64,000 nt of DNA. It comes from Semisulcospira habei (lineage: Eukaryota > Mollusca > Gastropoda > Semisulcospiridae). The notes under the pieces are model-generated. The model worked only from the letters and a program-made list of their open reading frames with translations. It had not been told where the DNA came from and ran no database searches. The stretch covers positions 21,477,120 to 21,541,119 of the forward strand of contig BTPG01000004.1 of assembly GCA_036245525.1 (NCBI GenBank), given 5' to 3'. Shown piece after piece: positions 32,375 to 46,340 of this stretch (position 1 is the stretch's first letter; each line of letters starts with the position of its first letter). The translations under genes were made by a program, and so were the position numbers.

Positions 32375-33120
32375 CTGAAACAGACAACACTTTAAAGTGA
32401 CTTACTACAAGGCAATAAAGGTATAACATTTCACACTATCTACCGGTAACGCAGCACTAAAGGACTAACTCAACGCCCTTAATGATGAAGTTTTAATGTT
32501 GTAGATTGAAAGACTTGTTCAGCACTTCTTCTCCTTTATACGAAGGAGAGTTTCCCCGATGGGCCCAAGGGGCGGTAGAAAATCTCTGGTGTGTGGGCCT
32601 CCACACATGAATTTCAAAAGGATAGAAAAGTCATTGAGAACACATTATAACGTCATTTTTGGGTCAAATCCGGCCCTGGTGCAGCGGGTCCATTTAACCC
32701 TTATCATTCGGAATACACCAGTGTGTGAAATAAGTTTGACTAAAATAGCCCAAGGGTAGTGCCAGTATTCTGGCACTAGCCGGGCCTTGAACTAAAGCCG
32801 TTGGTCTGTATCTTCTCTGTAAGTACTATAATGTAGCTTGCATAATTATGCATTGTACACATTTGAAGCTTTAGCCTCCGTATGATATGGTTTAACAAAC
32901 ATTAAAATTAACAAATTAAACGCCGTCGGTTTGTCATACACCAGATTTTGTTTTCAGACCATTGCACAAATTAAATTTATTCACATATGATACACATAGC
33001 TGTATTTAACAAAAAATCGTTTTATTTTCAGATTGGGCATCATGATAATCTGTTACTCGTGCAGATTGAAACACCGGGTTGCTGCACGAGTTGTTTTGAG
33101 TGTTACGTATTCAAGACGCT

Positions 33121-33199
33121 CCGCATCAATAGCTGCGAAAGTGTCGAATAGCGTTGCTGTCGACAACGCTATACGACATTTTCGCAGCTATTGATGCGG
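33121..33199. repeat. Hairpin with 36-bp arms
   Basis: The arms ccgcatcaatagctgcgaaa... and complement meet around a 7-base loop (ctgtcga) with two or three mismatches. It is followed by gaatgagttaa, the same right end seen on P1 elements. Only one copy was seen in the window. It ends about 40 bp from the kelch exon 33240-33315. Confidence 0.85.
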
Positions 33200-33239
33200 G
33201 GAACCTTGAATGAGTTAATGTCCCTGTGCAGCTGCTTAC

Positions 33240-33315
33240 CGGGAAATGTCGGTGCGGCAAAAAGCGGCAGTGCTTTTCTTCCGGTTGGGGGCCGTACCCT
33301 CCAAAACAGTAGATA
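33240..33315 (-). CDS. KLHDC2: KLHDC2-like copy 1 exon: blade 3 strand
   Basis: A 76-bp exon between tcgtctacag and gtaagc. One base completes the Arg codon of the previous exon, then IYCFGGYGPQPEEKH...HFP follows, ending in phase 0. FGGYG with an acidic loop after it matches the KLHDC2 blade that precedes the long loop. A 79-bp hairpin element ends only about 40 bp beyond the donor site. Confidence 0.85.
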
Positions 33316-34122
33316 CTGTAGACGAGAGGAAATGGAAATGAAATAACCACAGACCATAGTTAACACATGTGTTCATAGAGAAACAACACGAAGAAGAAAG
33401 AAGCACGCTAAAAAGACAGTTAATTGTCTTTATGCGTTTTTTTTTTCTTGTTTGTTTGTTTGTTGTTTTTCTGTATGATGTTCTCATTTTACACTGCTTG
33501 GTCTGGATTATTTTGGTCTGGATTTTACAAGTGTTCATAGATTTGCACGTTTTGGCTGGAATTAAAATTGCTGTCGGGCATCTCAGGAGAATGTCTGAAA
33601 CTACAGTATTTCATCTTTTATTTTGTTTTGATGTCAGTATATACCCAGTCCGCAAACGCCATCGGGGCCGTCGTCGGTCGCCGCTGGCCCGCGCACGACT
33701 GTGCGGCCGGCGTCGACCCGATGGCCTTTTGCGCGCTGGGTAGTTAATTTAATACTTCCTTTTCCATGTTGTCATTTCCTAAAGAGGTTTCCATGCAGGC
33801 CAATGTTCACTTTCATCTAAGTTTTGTTTGGAACACTTAAGAAAATTAACCCCTTGACTACCAGTGACACTGACGATGCTGTTCGACAGAAGAGACATGA
33901 AGTTACGCGTCTTCTCCGCCGAACGGTAAGGATTTAAAATAAACCGATAAAGATAACACTCTTTATTGATATGTCGTGGACAGAGGAATGTGGTTAGATT
34001 TTGTTGTCAATCATTTACCCACACCCATACGTAAAATCAACAATACACCCCACAGGTAACATAACTACAAATAGTATAAATATGCATCGAACCTCAATAT
34101 CAGTCCTTTAAAGTATAATATT

Positions 34123-34256
34123 CGAGACCTCCAAGCAGACATCAAGAGACTGGGAACCACATGGAGTAGAATCGAAGGAGAAGCACAGGACAGGAGTTGC
34201 TGGAGGTCTCTCGTCGACGGCCTATACCCGGGTAGGGGTGACAGGCGTAAGTAAGT
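34123..34256 (+). mobile_element. RTE LINE 3' fragment (134 bp)
   Basis: The last 134 bp of the same RTE family, ending in (GTAA)n. Flanked by the 12-bp duplication aagtataatatt at 34111-34122 and 34257-34268, so it is an independent, strongly 5'-truncated insertion rather than a broken piece. Confidence 0.92.
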
Positions 34257-34657
34257 AAGTATAATATTACTACTAGCATTTAAACCTATTAGCTTAAAGT
34301 TCCACTAACGCCGTAATTGTTCAAGGATACACTTCTGTAACATATGGTTACGAAACGCTACACACAGATCTCCTTATGGTTCATTTAGACACAGAAGAAT
34401 CCAGTTCAACACACGTCGTCTTTATACATATAGTAACCTAACAATGACTCCACTCCGTTCTACAAAAACAGCGCTATCAGTATAAGAGACAGCTAAAAAT
34501 AAATCGACACGCTAATGGCTGCGCAGAATAAATAAGTGCGATTACGCGTGTGCGTTTGCAGCGTGTCCCAACTGCTGTTAAAGTTCATTAGGTGTGTCGA
34601 CAAGGCATAACAAACACAAACGGTGCTGAAATGTATCTTCAAATGTACACACACTCT

Positions 34658-34803
34658 ACCTCTCAACCGACTGAGATCCCCAAATTTTGAGGATGCCCTC
34701 TGAAGAACTGTATTACAATTCTAGACACAAATCGAGGAAGATAGTTCAAGGGTGGTGACAAAATAGCTTGGCGCCTGTGATGTGTCGGGGCTGAATGAGT
34801 TAA
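34658..34803. mobile_element. TTAA MITE, P1 family, half core
   Basis: Has the outer sequence shared with the 43518 element (gatccccaaattttgaggatg, ccctctgaagaactg), one hairpin arm, then the right end gctgaatgagttaa. The second arm is missing. Confidence 0.6.
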
Positions 34804-34839
34804 GACATATATGAGCACAGAAAAAGAAGCCAATGTTAC

Positions 34840-35087
34840 CGGTTTTCGAAGGTCCACGCGACGAACTTGTCTCTTGGGCTGAGTCCCACAGTCTGCACAA
34901 CTCCCATTTCAAGTTCTTCAGATGCAGACGCCACAGTTGATCTGTACATGTGGCGCTTTCTGGCATTGACGTCAAGCTACCGATGACGTACAGGTATTGG
35001 TCGATGACGGCAGCACAGGCTCCGGAAGTACCAGGAGGGACCGGTGAGCTGTCACGGTCCTCATCGCGCGGACACTTAACGCAAGTC
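34840..35087 (-). CDS. KLHDC2: KLHDC2-like copy 1 exon: blades 1-3, with a 1-nt deletion
   Basis: A 248-bp exon between gttttgcag and gtaaca. The first part reads PVPPGTSGACAAVIDQYLYV and then TDQLWRLHLKNLKWE, in phase with the upstream exon. The end reads VGLSPRDKFVAWTFEN in a different frame, and only that frame joins the next exon correctly (phase 2). The switch lies at the sequence read as TGGGAGTTGTG, near 34918-34928. One missing nucleotide explains both the frame switch and the exon length (248 instead of 249). Confidence 0.82.
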
Positions 35088-35265
35088 CTGCAAAACAGGC
35101 ATAATAATCTCTAAAGTGGAAATTTTCTAATTTCGTAGTTGTCCCCTCAAAACCCCCGTACAGTAATTCGCAGGCATATTTACAACGACATTTGAAGGGT
35201 GGTACCAGATAGCTTGGCGCCTGCATCGATACGTCTCAGGATGTTTTGTGTCACGACTAAATGGT

Positions 35266-35445
35266 TTAATCTTTTGACTGCCAGTGGACGCAGATTGCGG
35301 CTTTTCGAAGCATTGTACATTCAACGTCAATGTGGTGTCAGCAAGAGGCATAGACCCCCCCCCCACCCCACCCCCGCACGAGCCCCCGATCTATGTCTCG
35401 TGCATTTGGATCGCGTTCACGTCTTCTCGGCTGTGAAGGAGTTAA
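35266..35445. mobile_element. TTAA MITE with a decayed P2 core
   Basis: TTAA at 35266-35269 and 35442-35445; left end ttttgactgccagtgg, right end ggctgtgaaggagttaa. The core keeps gcaagaggcatagac and gatctatgtctcgtgca around a C-rich run. Half of a P1 hairpin lies just left, at 35191-35226. Confidence 0.7.
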
Positions 35446-35641
35446 TATCACAAACGTCAGCGCATATTCCACAAGCTATCTGCCCCTGACCGTCTGGGTG
35501 ACAGAGGGGGTGGAGGGATGGGAGAGGGGGATGTCTACTTTGTGTGACTAAGGTTCCATTGGACCTTGTGTCGACGCAATAGAACGCGTGTGAACACGTG
35601 TACTAACCCATAAAGCCATGACATGATACGACTGGATGTGA

Positions 35642-35739
35642 ATCGCCCATGATAGTTCAAGGGTGGTGTGAGAATAGCATGGCGCCCGCCTGTGGGCGCC
35701 AAGCTATTCTGACACCACCCTTGAATTATCATGGGCGAT
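35642..35739. repeat. P1-family hairpin, near-perfect
   Basis: Arms of about 45 bp from atcgcccatgatagttcaag to its complement, meeting at ggcgcccgcctgtgggcgcc. This is the best-preserved P1 core in the window, together with 43597-43692. Confidence 0.93.
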
Positions 35740-35829
35740 CTGTCTCCAGAACTGTGATGTATACATGAAAGGACATCTACAATAATTGACAATTTCATCA
35801 TCAGGATGTAATGAACTAATTCAACCATA

Positions 35830-36957
35830 ATTATACTGCGGCAGAGATGGCAAAAACTGGTCAAGTAGGACAACGGGCAGGATTTGTTTTGGTCAGTGCC
35901 GTAGGTAGCGCAGTCACCTAAACAGTTGCTGGTGTATATCTCACTGTTACGATTGTGGTTGTGTTGTCCTGTGAGAGCATGCATGTGTTAATCGTAGGAA
36001 ACGATCCGATATTTGAGTATTCACGTACCTTTTCAGTAAGATTCTCTATCGATTCGCGCGGATAGCAGTTTTGGTTTTGTGATGATACGTTGAGTTTAGT
36101 CCGGAAGTTCCAGCAAGGTAGTGCGGAGAATAGCGGTCGATTTTTGTTTGCGTAGATTCGCCGAGTATAGATTTGAACCTTCGAGAAAATGTCGAGCTGT
36201 TTTGTGACTGCGCACGTGTGTCGTGAGAGGTGTAGGCAACATTTTGCTACACTGTTTTATAGACGCTCAAATAATCATAGTTGTTTACTGTGCGCGTGAA
36301 ATCGGCAGCCAGTCCGTATGTATTTTTTAAAGATGATGAAACTTCTGGAAAGATTCTGACTACATCGTGAACTGCCTACCATACTTTTGTGAGACGTCAT
36401 TACACACTAGAATTTGGGGCTAAAAAGCAGTCGAATTTTTCTAGCCTATTGTAGTTATTCCAGATAGTTCTTTTTTTTAATTTATATTTTTGAGTTCCGG
36501 TTACGTAGATTATTCTGATTGGTTGCGTTGTATGATTTTCGTGGATTATTCTGGAAATCGGTTGTATTATAAAAGATTGGTGCTGAGAAGCGCGGATATA
36601 AATTGTCTTGCATTGTCAGTTGTAGAGACACACAGTTTATCGTAGGTACGTGGCCCGTATAGGGTGTACATTGTGAAAGACGCAGCGTAACGGTGGTGTA
36701 CGTTGTATGAGAAACTTTGTGTCGCCAGTGTTGACATTTGCAGAAGAGACTTTGTATCAGTGTTGGTGCATTTGGAAATGCATTGTGTGGAGATCGCATC
36801 GCTGAATTAAAATATTGTTGGAACTGTTACTCCAGTATTGTCTACATCCTTAAGTCACGTGTGACGGGTTGCAGCTGAGTGAAGTTTATTTAAAAGAACC
36901 TTACGTGCGTGCGTCTGGTGTGTTTATCATACTACGACTCAACCACGTAACACTCAC
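35830..36957. other. Kelch gene intron, no gene or repeat recognised
   Basis: About 1.1 kb of low-complexity-free, AT-leaning sequence between two kelch exons. It is unusual in this window for having no recognised insertion. Confidence 0.5.
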
Positions 36958-37049
36958 CAGCAGTGAAAATCAGCGTTGAACACCCACAATTCATCGGTGG
37001 CTTTGTACTCGAGTTTTCTTATCCACCCGGCCAGGTACATTCCCTCTTC
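36958..37049 (-). CDS. KLHDC2: KLHDC2-like copy 1 exon: blade 1
   Basis: A 92-bp exon between ttgttacag and gtgagt. It starts in phase 0 and ends in phase 2. It encodes EEGMYLAGW...ATDELWVFNADFHC, the typical kelch end strand (LWVFN followed by W) completed by the next exon. Confidence 0.85.
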
Positions 37050-37350
37050 CTGTAACAAAATGAATCAATCAATCAATCAATCACAGTCATGCTATATTAT
37101 TGATAACCGATATAATGAACAAACACAACTAATCAAATACAAATGAACAGCCAAAGAAAGAACGATGCAACCAGCCAACTGATAATGAACCGACCAACCA
37201 GCACCCAGCGATTTCAGCAAGCGTCGTTTGCCATGCACATAAAATATTTCTGCGTCGCGGTGCACAAATTATCTGCGCACGCATAACTAATTTGTGTGCA
37301 CTGGGAACATGAGGGCATAATTATATTATATAGGGAGAAGCAAATCTTAC

Positions 37351-37380
37351 TATTACGGTGAAGTCAACGTACGTGGAGTC
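37351..37380 (-). CDS. KLHDC2: KLHDC2-like copy 1, first recognised exon (30-bp microexon)
   Basis: A 30-bp exon flanked by atgttacag and gtaaga that encodes DSTYVDFTVI in phase 0. Joined to the next exon it gives the first blade strand (FTVI-EEGMYLAGW). It is accepted because phase and family alignment both fit; alone it would not be convincing. The preceding N-terminal exon was not found between here and 50 kb. Confidence 0.65.
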
Positions 37381-37476
37381 CTGTAACATAAAGCAAATAA
37401 TGTTCAAGATAATATGCATACAAAGAGCACAAAAATAACTGAATTCTCCAGGTCACTAGCTAAACGACGCCAAATT

Positions 37477-37565
37477 GTCCTTCACCCACTAAGCAAGGTG
37501 CGCCGCTATAGCGGCGCACCTTACTTAGTGGCTGGTGCAGGACTAAACTCGCTTATGCAACTGGC
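37477..37565. repeat. Foldback element, P3 family
   Basis: The arms around aagcaaggtgcgccgctatagcggcgcacctta are preserved, with the right end gcttatgcaactggcc. The outer left arm is diverged. Confidence 0.8.
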
Positions 37566-37678
37566 CCTTTCAAGGGACGTGCTCTTAGAGCATGACCGTC
37601 TTTTTGTCTGAACACTGACCTACTCATTCACTTTAGTTCTTGTAACATTTATTGTAGCGTTTTCTTTCTAGTACTTTT

Positions 37679-37848
37679 TGTTCTGTGCTTTTTGATCTTG
37701 TAAAGCGCTTAGAGCACCATTCATTGGAGGGTAAGCGCTATATAAATGTACATTATGATTATTATTATGATTATTATTATGATTATTATTATGATTATTA
37801 TGATTATTATTATGATTATTATTATGATTATTATTATTATTATTATAA
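37679..37848 (+). repeat. Retroposon 3' tail with (ATT/ATG)n
   Basis: The motif cttgtaaagcgcttagagc followed by gcgctatataaatgtac and an (ATTATG)n/(ATT)n run is a common 3' terminus of animal retroposons. No coding part remains. The Ile/Asn/Tyr-only frames through it are artefacts. Confidence 0.7.
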
Positions 37849-38032
37849 ACAAACCAAGGGGAATCGCAGCGCTGGACAGACAAACAGATCCCCTGCCTCC
37901 GCCTATCAGGCACCCAATCGCCAGCCCACAGAGAAATACGCAGGTATAGAACAAGACGATCATTTCCATCCTCAAAAAGAATGGATCAGGTCTCTTATAT
38001 AACCCATGTCTTTCTCCGGAACTTAGGAAGTA

Positions 38033-38817
38033 ATTGATTGTACACTGCTTAACGTCCCGACAGCAACAAGGCTTTCTCAGGACGTGCCTGCACTGCTTGT
38101 GATTGATTGATTGTACATTGCTTAACGTCCCGACAGCAACAAGGCTTTCTCAGGACGTGCCTGCACTGCTTGTGAAAAAAAAACAACCAACTAAACAGAA
38201 CATTGAATGTATGTCGCCAGCCGGTCAAACACATTAAATAAACCTAACACATGGGGCCTAAATAAAGCTAAGACCATTTAGCAACACACATCCAATATCA
38301 AGAGCTACAGGCAGTGCAGACAGTAGGGAGAGTTTAAAAAAGGCAAATACAGGTGAATGGACCTCGGGTAGACAGAAACACATGCCCCAGAATAGAGAGA
38401 AAAACCCACCCTGTGGGGCTGACCAGGGTGACCCTGGGAACTAAAAAATACCTAACCCCACCCAAGTCCCCCAGGGCAGACCCGGGTGGGGTCACTGCTT
38501 GTGAAAATAAAAAACTAAACAGAATATTAAATTTATGTCGCCAGCCGGTCCAATACGTTAAATAAACCTACGACATGGGGCCTAAATAAAGCCAAGACCA
38601 TTTAGCAGCACACATCCAATATCAAGAGCTACAGGCAGCGCAGACAGTAGGGAGAGTTTAAAAAAGGCAAATACAGGTGAATGGACCAAGGGTAGACAGA
38701 AACACATGCCCCAGAATCGGAAAGGAAACCCACCCTGTGGGGCTGACCAGGGTGACCCTAAGAACTAAAAAGTAGTTAACCCCACACAAGTCCCCCAGGG
38801 CAGACCCGGGTGGGGAC
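38033..38817 (-). mobile_element. SINE-like retroposon, copy F1 (outer, subfamily 2)
   Basis: Target duplication aacttaggaagta at 38020-38032 and 38818-38830. It is interrupted by copy F2. It has subfamily-specific changes shared with copy K (ctacgacatgggg, gcagcgcagacag, agtagttaacccc), so there are at least two subfamilies. Confidence 0.9.
38102..38492 (-). mobile_element. SINE-like retroposon, copy F2 (nested)
   Basis: Inserted into F1 near its tail with target duplication cactgcttgtg (38091-38101 and 38493-38503). It is near-identical to copies A to C, hence a younger subfamily than F1. Confidence 0.92.
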
Positions 38818-38967
38818 AACTTAGGAAGTAGGCAGGAGAAACATACATACACAAACATGAAGGTGTGCTACTACATGTGGTCGGGTAAATACCCTGATTT
38901 CCCACATTAGATGCACAGAACATTACACAACAATGTAACGATACAAATTTGCCTCGAGTTATAGATA

Positions 38968-39264
38968 CTCACAAACCAGATAGGCGAGGCTAGCGCTGGT
39001 TGAATTGTAAACAAACCAAGGGGAATCACAGCGCTGGACAGACAAACAGTTAGATCCCCTGCCCCCGCCTATCAGGCACCCAATCGCCAGCCCACAGAGA
39101 AATACGCAGGTATAGAACAAGACGATCATTTCCATCCTCAAAAAGAATGGATCAGGTCTCTTATATAACCCATGTCTTTCTCCGGAACTTAGGAAGTAGG
39201 CAGGAGAAACATACACACACAAACAATTCTACCAGCACTAGCCTCACCTATCTGGTTTGTGATG
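38968..39264. mobile_element. MITE with about 40-bp terminal inverted repeats
   Basis: The left end tcacaaaccagataggcgag... and right end ...cctatctggtttgtga are inverted copies of about 40 bp with a few mismatches. The internal 210 bp matches 37849-38032. No coding capacity; superfamily unknown. Confidence 0.8.
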
Positions 39265-39547
39265 TCATGTGTTGTTTTTTTTTTTTTTGGGGGGGGGTAG
39301 ACAGATTCAAAAAAATGACACCATGAGGTCAACGTGGCAATCAGGTTACGCCCCCTTTTTACACTATCTGCTCTATTAGCCTCTTGCAACACAAAGCTAT
39401 CAACGAAGTACCTTTCCTCCCACACAAAAATTCCGCGTGAAGCACATGACAGGAGAAATATTTCCAGCAATTCTTTGTGCACGAAGTTTCCTTTCGATTT
39501 TTAAAACACCTTGACTGCAGAGAAAAAAATGAACACGATCCAAATAC

Positions 39548-39609
39548 AAAAGACATAGATCCTCATGAGCCCCCGCAGTTGCGGGGGCTCATGAGGATCT
39601 ATGTCTTTT
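39548..39609. repeat. P2-family hairpin, perfect 30-bp arms
   Basis: The arms aaaagacatagatcctcatg... pair completely around a 2-base loop. A TTAA left end at 39501 (ttaaaacaccttgactgcag) matches the TTAA MITE type; the right end is decayed. Confidence 0.93.
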
Positions 39610-40000
39610 TTGAGACCAATCTGTATCCGTCCATGTTCATTTCTTGGACGGATTTGGCTTTCGGTCGTTGAATAAACAAAGATTTCAGAAATACAATATA
39701 TTACAGTGGCAGGGAAGAGGTTCATATTGACCCTCGACATCAGACAGGGACGAAAACTAAAGTATTCGACTTCCCATATACCAGAATCGACACTTATCTA
39801 TAACGGGCGCAAATCAGTTACAGGGGCAGATCAGTTACATCGGTGGGAGGGGGGGGGGGGGGGGTTTGGGGGGGGGGGGGGTCGAACTTTTTGTTTGGGA
39901 CCTTGAACTTGATACAAAAAGCCTCCCCGACGCTAGACCTTGCTTCCGGGAGCCCGAACGAAAAATAAAAAAGCAAGGAGAGAGTAAAAAAGCAAAAAAA

Positions 40001-40381
40001 TTGATTGATTGATTGTACATTGCTTAACGTCCCGACAGCAACAAGGCTTTCTCAGGACGTGCCTGCACTGCTTGTGAAAAAAAAAATAAACAGAACATTG
40101 AATGTATGTCGCCAGCCGGTCAAATACGTTAAATAAACCTAACACATGGGGCCTAAATAAAGCTAAGACCATTTAGTAACACACATCCAACATCAAGAGC
40201 TACAGGCAGTGCAGACAGTAGGGAGAGTTTTAAAAAGGCAAATACAGGTGAATGGACAAAGGGTAGACAGAAACACATGCCCCAGAATAGAGTAAAACCC
40301 ACCCTCAGGGGCTGACCAGGGTGACCCTGGGAACTAAAAAATACCTAACCCCACCCAAGTCCGCCAGGGCAGACCCGGGTG

Positions 40382-40384
<3 letters not shown>
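40001..40384 (-). mobile_element. SINE-like retroposon, copy G
   Basis: Full length, with a small deletion (cctcaggggct for cctgtggggct). The left flank is A-rich and the right flank is GA repeat, so no clear target duplication is seen. It is the first of three copies separated only by GA tracts. Confidence 0.85.
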
Positions 40385-40420
<36 letters not shown>

Positions 40421-40423
<3 letters not shown>

Positions 40424-40809
40424 ATTGATTGATTGTACATTGCTTAACGTCCCGACAGCAACAAGGCTTTCTCAAGACGTGCCTGCACTGCTTGTGAAAA
40501 AAAACAACCAACTAAACAGAACATTGAATGTATGTCGCCAGCCGGTCAAACACATTAAATAAACCTAACACATGGGGCCTAAATAAAGCTAAGACCATTT
40601 AGCAACACACATCCAATATCAAGAGATACAGGCAGTGCAGACAGTAGGGAGAGTTTAAAAAAGGCAAATACAGGTGAATGGACCTCGGGTAGACAGAAAC
40701 ACATGCCCCAGAATAGAGAGAAAACCCCACCCTGTGGGGCTGACCAGGGTGACCCTGGGAACTAAAAAATACCTAACCCCACCCAAGTCCCCCAGGGCAG
40801 ACCCGGGTG

Positions 40810-40812
<3 letters not shown>
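40421..40812 (-). mobile_element. SINE-like retroposon, copy H (in a GA tract)
   Basis: Full length, flanked on both sides by (GA)n, so its target duplication is GA repeat itself. Confidence 0.9.

Positions 40813-44322
<3,510 letters not shown>

Positions 44323-44411
<89 letters not shown>
44323..44411. repeat. (GA)n microsatellite at the 5' end of L2 copy II
   Basis: About 89 bp of pure GA abutting the truncation point of the LINE. Together with 41223-41313 it brackets the element. Confidence 0.97.
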
Positions 44412-44414
<3 letters not shown>

Positions 44415-45327
44415 GCGTGTGCGTCTTAAGACTCTCATACTGAGGGGGGGGCTTTTTATAGCATTTTAAAGATATTTTTTTTTTAGGGGGGGGGGGTGTT
44501 AGAGGGTCCACAACCCCTGTAACCGCCCCCCCCCCTGATCCGGCCCTGAGTTACCTCCTGGGTGGTGGTTTTCAACTCATTTGTTTGGTACCTTTAGCCT
44601 GGCACAAATGACCGCCAGGCCCCCAAAAGTATTTTAAGCTGCGGCGCGGGGGGCGGGGGAAAGGTGGGGGGGGGGGGGGTAGGCGCGAAAGTAACGACCT
44701 GTCACATCTTCTCACCACCCGATGAAATATCGAAATAACCGCTCCCTCCCAGATCCGGCCCTGAGTTACCTCTTGGGTGGTGGTTTCCAACTCATTTGTT
44801 TGGTACCTTGAGCCCGGCACAAATGACCGCCAGGTCCCCAAAAATATTTTAAGCTGCGGCGCGCGGTAGGGGGGCGGGGGGGGGGGGGGGGGAGGGGGTG
44901 CTGGAGGAAAAGCATCCATGTCACCATAACACACAGACACAGGCAAACCCAAAAAGAGACTATGAAATAGCATTTTAATTTTAAACTGAATATTTTAGGC
45001 CTTGAAATGGTGGGGGTGGGGTTGGGGGGGGGTGGTAACGGAATCTCCTACTCCCAGAGTCGTCTCTATAAAAATCCAATTTTATAACATGTTTCAGGCG
45101 TTCCAACGTGGAATCTCTTCCACTACTACTTATATTTCCATATTGCGACTTCACCACTTGCCAAAATAGCAAACAACGGGAGGGGGAGGGGGTGGGGTGG
45201 AAAACACCCACAAAAGGAACTTTGTTATAGCATATTTTAAAGATTGTGGGTCGGAGAGGGGCTTCTGGAACCCAACCCAAACCCCCCCCCCCCCACCTTC
45301 CCAGATCCGCCCCTGGATGCTGATGAA
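44412..45327. repeat. Tandem cluster of G-rich hAT-like repeats
   Basis: At least three related units: ggtttttt...gatccggccctgagttacc is seen twice (44536 and 44754), each followed by tttgtttggtacctt and aaaatattttaagctgcggcgcg. A third, diverged unit ends cagatccgcccctgg at 45303-45315. Long C/G homopolymers are present. No gene recognised. Confidence 0.6.
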
Positions 45328-45706
45328 TGATTGTACATTGCTTAACGTCCCGACAGCAACAAGGCTTTCTCAGGACGTGCCTGCACTGCTTGTGAAAAAA
45401 AAAACTAAACAGAACATTGAATGTATGTCGCCAGCCGGTCAAATACATTAAATAAACCTAACACATGGGGCCTAAATAAAGCTAAGACCATTTAGCAACA
45501 CACATCCAATATCAAGAGCTACAGGCAGTGCAGACAGTAGGGAGAGTTTTAAAAAGGCAAATACAGGAGAATGGACCTCGGGTAGACAGAAACACATGCC
45601 CCAGAATAGAGAGAAAAACTCACCCTGTGGGGCTGACCAGTGTGACCCTGGGAACTAAAAAGTACCTAACCCCACCCAAGTCCCCCAGGGCAGACCCGGG
45701 TGGGGG
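45328..45706 (-). mobile_element. SINE-like retroposon, copy J
   Basis: Full length with target duplication ggatgctgatgaa (45315-45327 and 45707-45719). It inserted at the end of the last hAT-like unit. Confidence 0.9.
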
Positions 45707-45719
45707 GGATGCTGATGAA

Positions 45720-46187
45720 AAGTGCCAATGTTTGGAGAGACCGTATTTCATTTGACAGAAACCAACCGAATATATTACACTAAAATAGGTGAGACAGCCG
45801 TAGACCGACAAGTTTAAAGTGCTGTTTTGTCAACACCCAAATTTCAGCCATTTTTGAAGGCCTTTTACTTGGGAGATGGATAACTACTAAATCAGTGTAT
45901 GCGGTTCACATCAGTAACCTTAAAATAATGCTCTGATCTGTCTTCCGTACTTCCGCTATCTCTTCCATATGACTCTCGGCAACACGCAGTTACCGACACC
46001 ATGCTGTTTTCTGACCCACAGTCGACGAATCCAAGTATTATTTCACCGTGTCCACAGGTCGGCACAGATCGTAATTTCCACGAGACAGAACTCTTGACGT
46101 CTGCTTCAGTTTTTTACTCTGTTTTGGCTTTACAGGCTTCCCTTGGCTAGACGTCATCTTCATGTCAACACGTGGCTTCGGCGGTTT
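45720..46187. other. Unassigned sequence
   Basis: No gene called. A minus-strand frame ending at 46038 (RVLSRGNYDLCRPVDTVK) is protein-like but has no convincing acceptor site, so it is left uncalled; it could be a last exon of the gene at 47181-48029. Confidence 0.3.
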
Positions 46188-46340
46188 TAATCCGTTTAGC
46201 CCCAAGGTCCCATTGTGGATATGTTGCCTAATGACTATGTGCCAGTTGCAGGAGATGGCTTGACCATGATAATTCAAGGGTAGTGCCAGATAAGCTTGGC
46301 GCCGACAGGAACTCGGGGCTACTAATGGCGGCCGGGTTAA
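46188..46340. mobile_element. TTAA MITE, P1 family, half core
   Basis: TTAA at 46188-46191 and 46337-46340. It contains one P1 arm (gaccatgataattcaagg... gcttggcgcc) but not the second. Confidence 0.65.

Larger units (their letters stand above)
14792..37380 (-). other. KLHDC2: Kelch-repeat gene (KLHDC1/KLHDC2-like), copy 1, ten exons
   Basis: Ten exons join with matching phases to give about 390 residues, close to the roughly 400 of vertebrate KLHDC2; only the extreme N-terminus is missing. Family knowledge: KLHDC1 and KLHDC2 are six-bladed kelch propellers that act as substrate receptors of CUL2-Elongin B/C ubiquitin ligases. They recognise C-terminal diglycine degrons. In the sequence, blades show MYLAGW, LYVIG, YCFGGYG, YIFGGRHGDLRLDDL, LILFGG and VVLFGG, with WHTACA before the last. 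Two arginines spaced five apart (GGR...DLR), a Lys in SPRDKF and the Tyr after FGG match, from memory, the degron pocket of KLHDC2. The C-terminal tail fits the family's cullin-binding tail. A 1-nt deletion in exon 34840-35087 may inactivate this copy or be an assembly error. KLHDC1 cannot be excluded. Confidence 0.87.
37849..38860. repeat. Partial copy of the 38968-39264 element, split by nested SINEs
   Basis: The segment 37849-38032 plus 38818-38860 matches 39008-39223 (gctggacagacaaacag... aacttaggaagta... ggcaggagaaacatac). The second copy is the uninterrupted state, so the SINE pair F1/F2 inserted after this copy arose. Confidence 0.88.

Noticed and set aside
37668..37975. Asn/His, Ile and Tyr/Asp repeat frames
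   Set aside because: Translation of the (ATT/ATG)n tail of a retroposon.
37849..39223. Direct repeats around 38-39 kb as LTRs of a small retrotransposon
   Set aside because: No TG...CA ends, no primer-binding site and no coding part. The repeats are explained by two copies of a MITE body, one of them split by SINEs.
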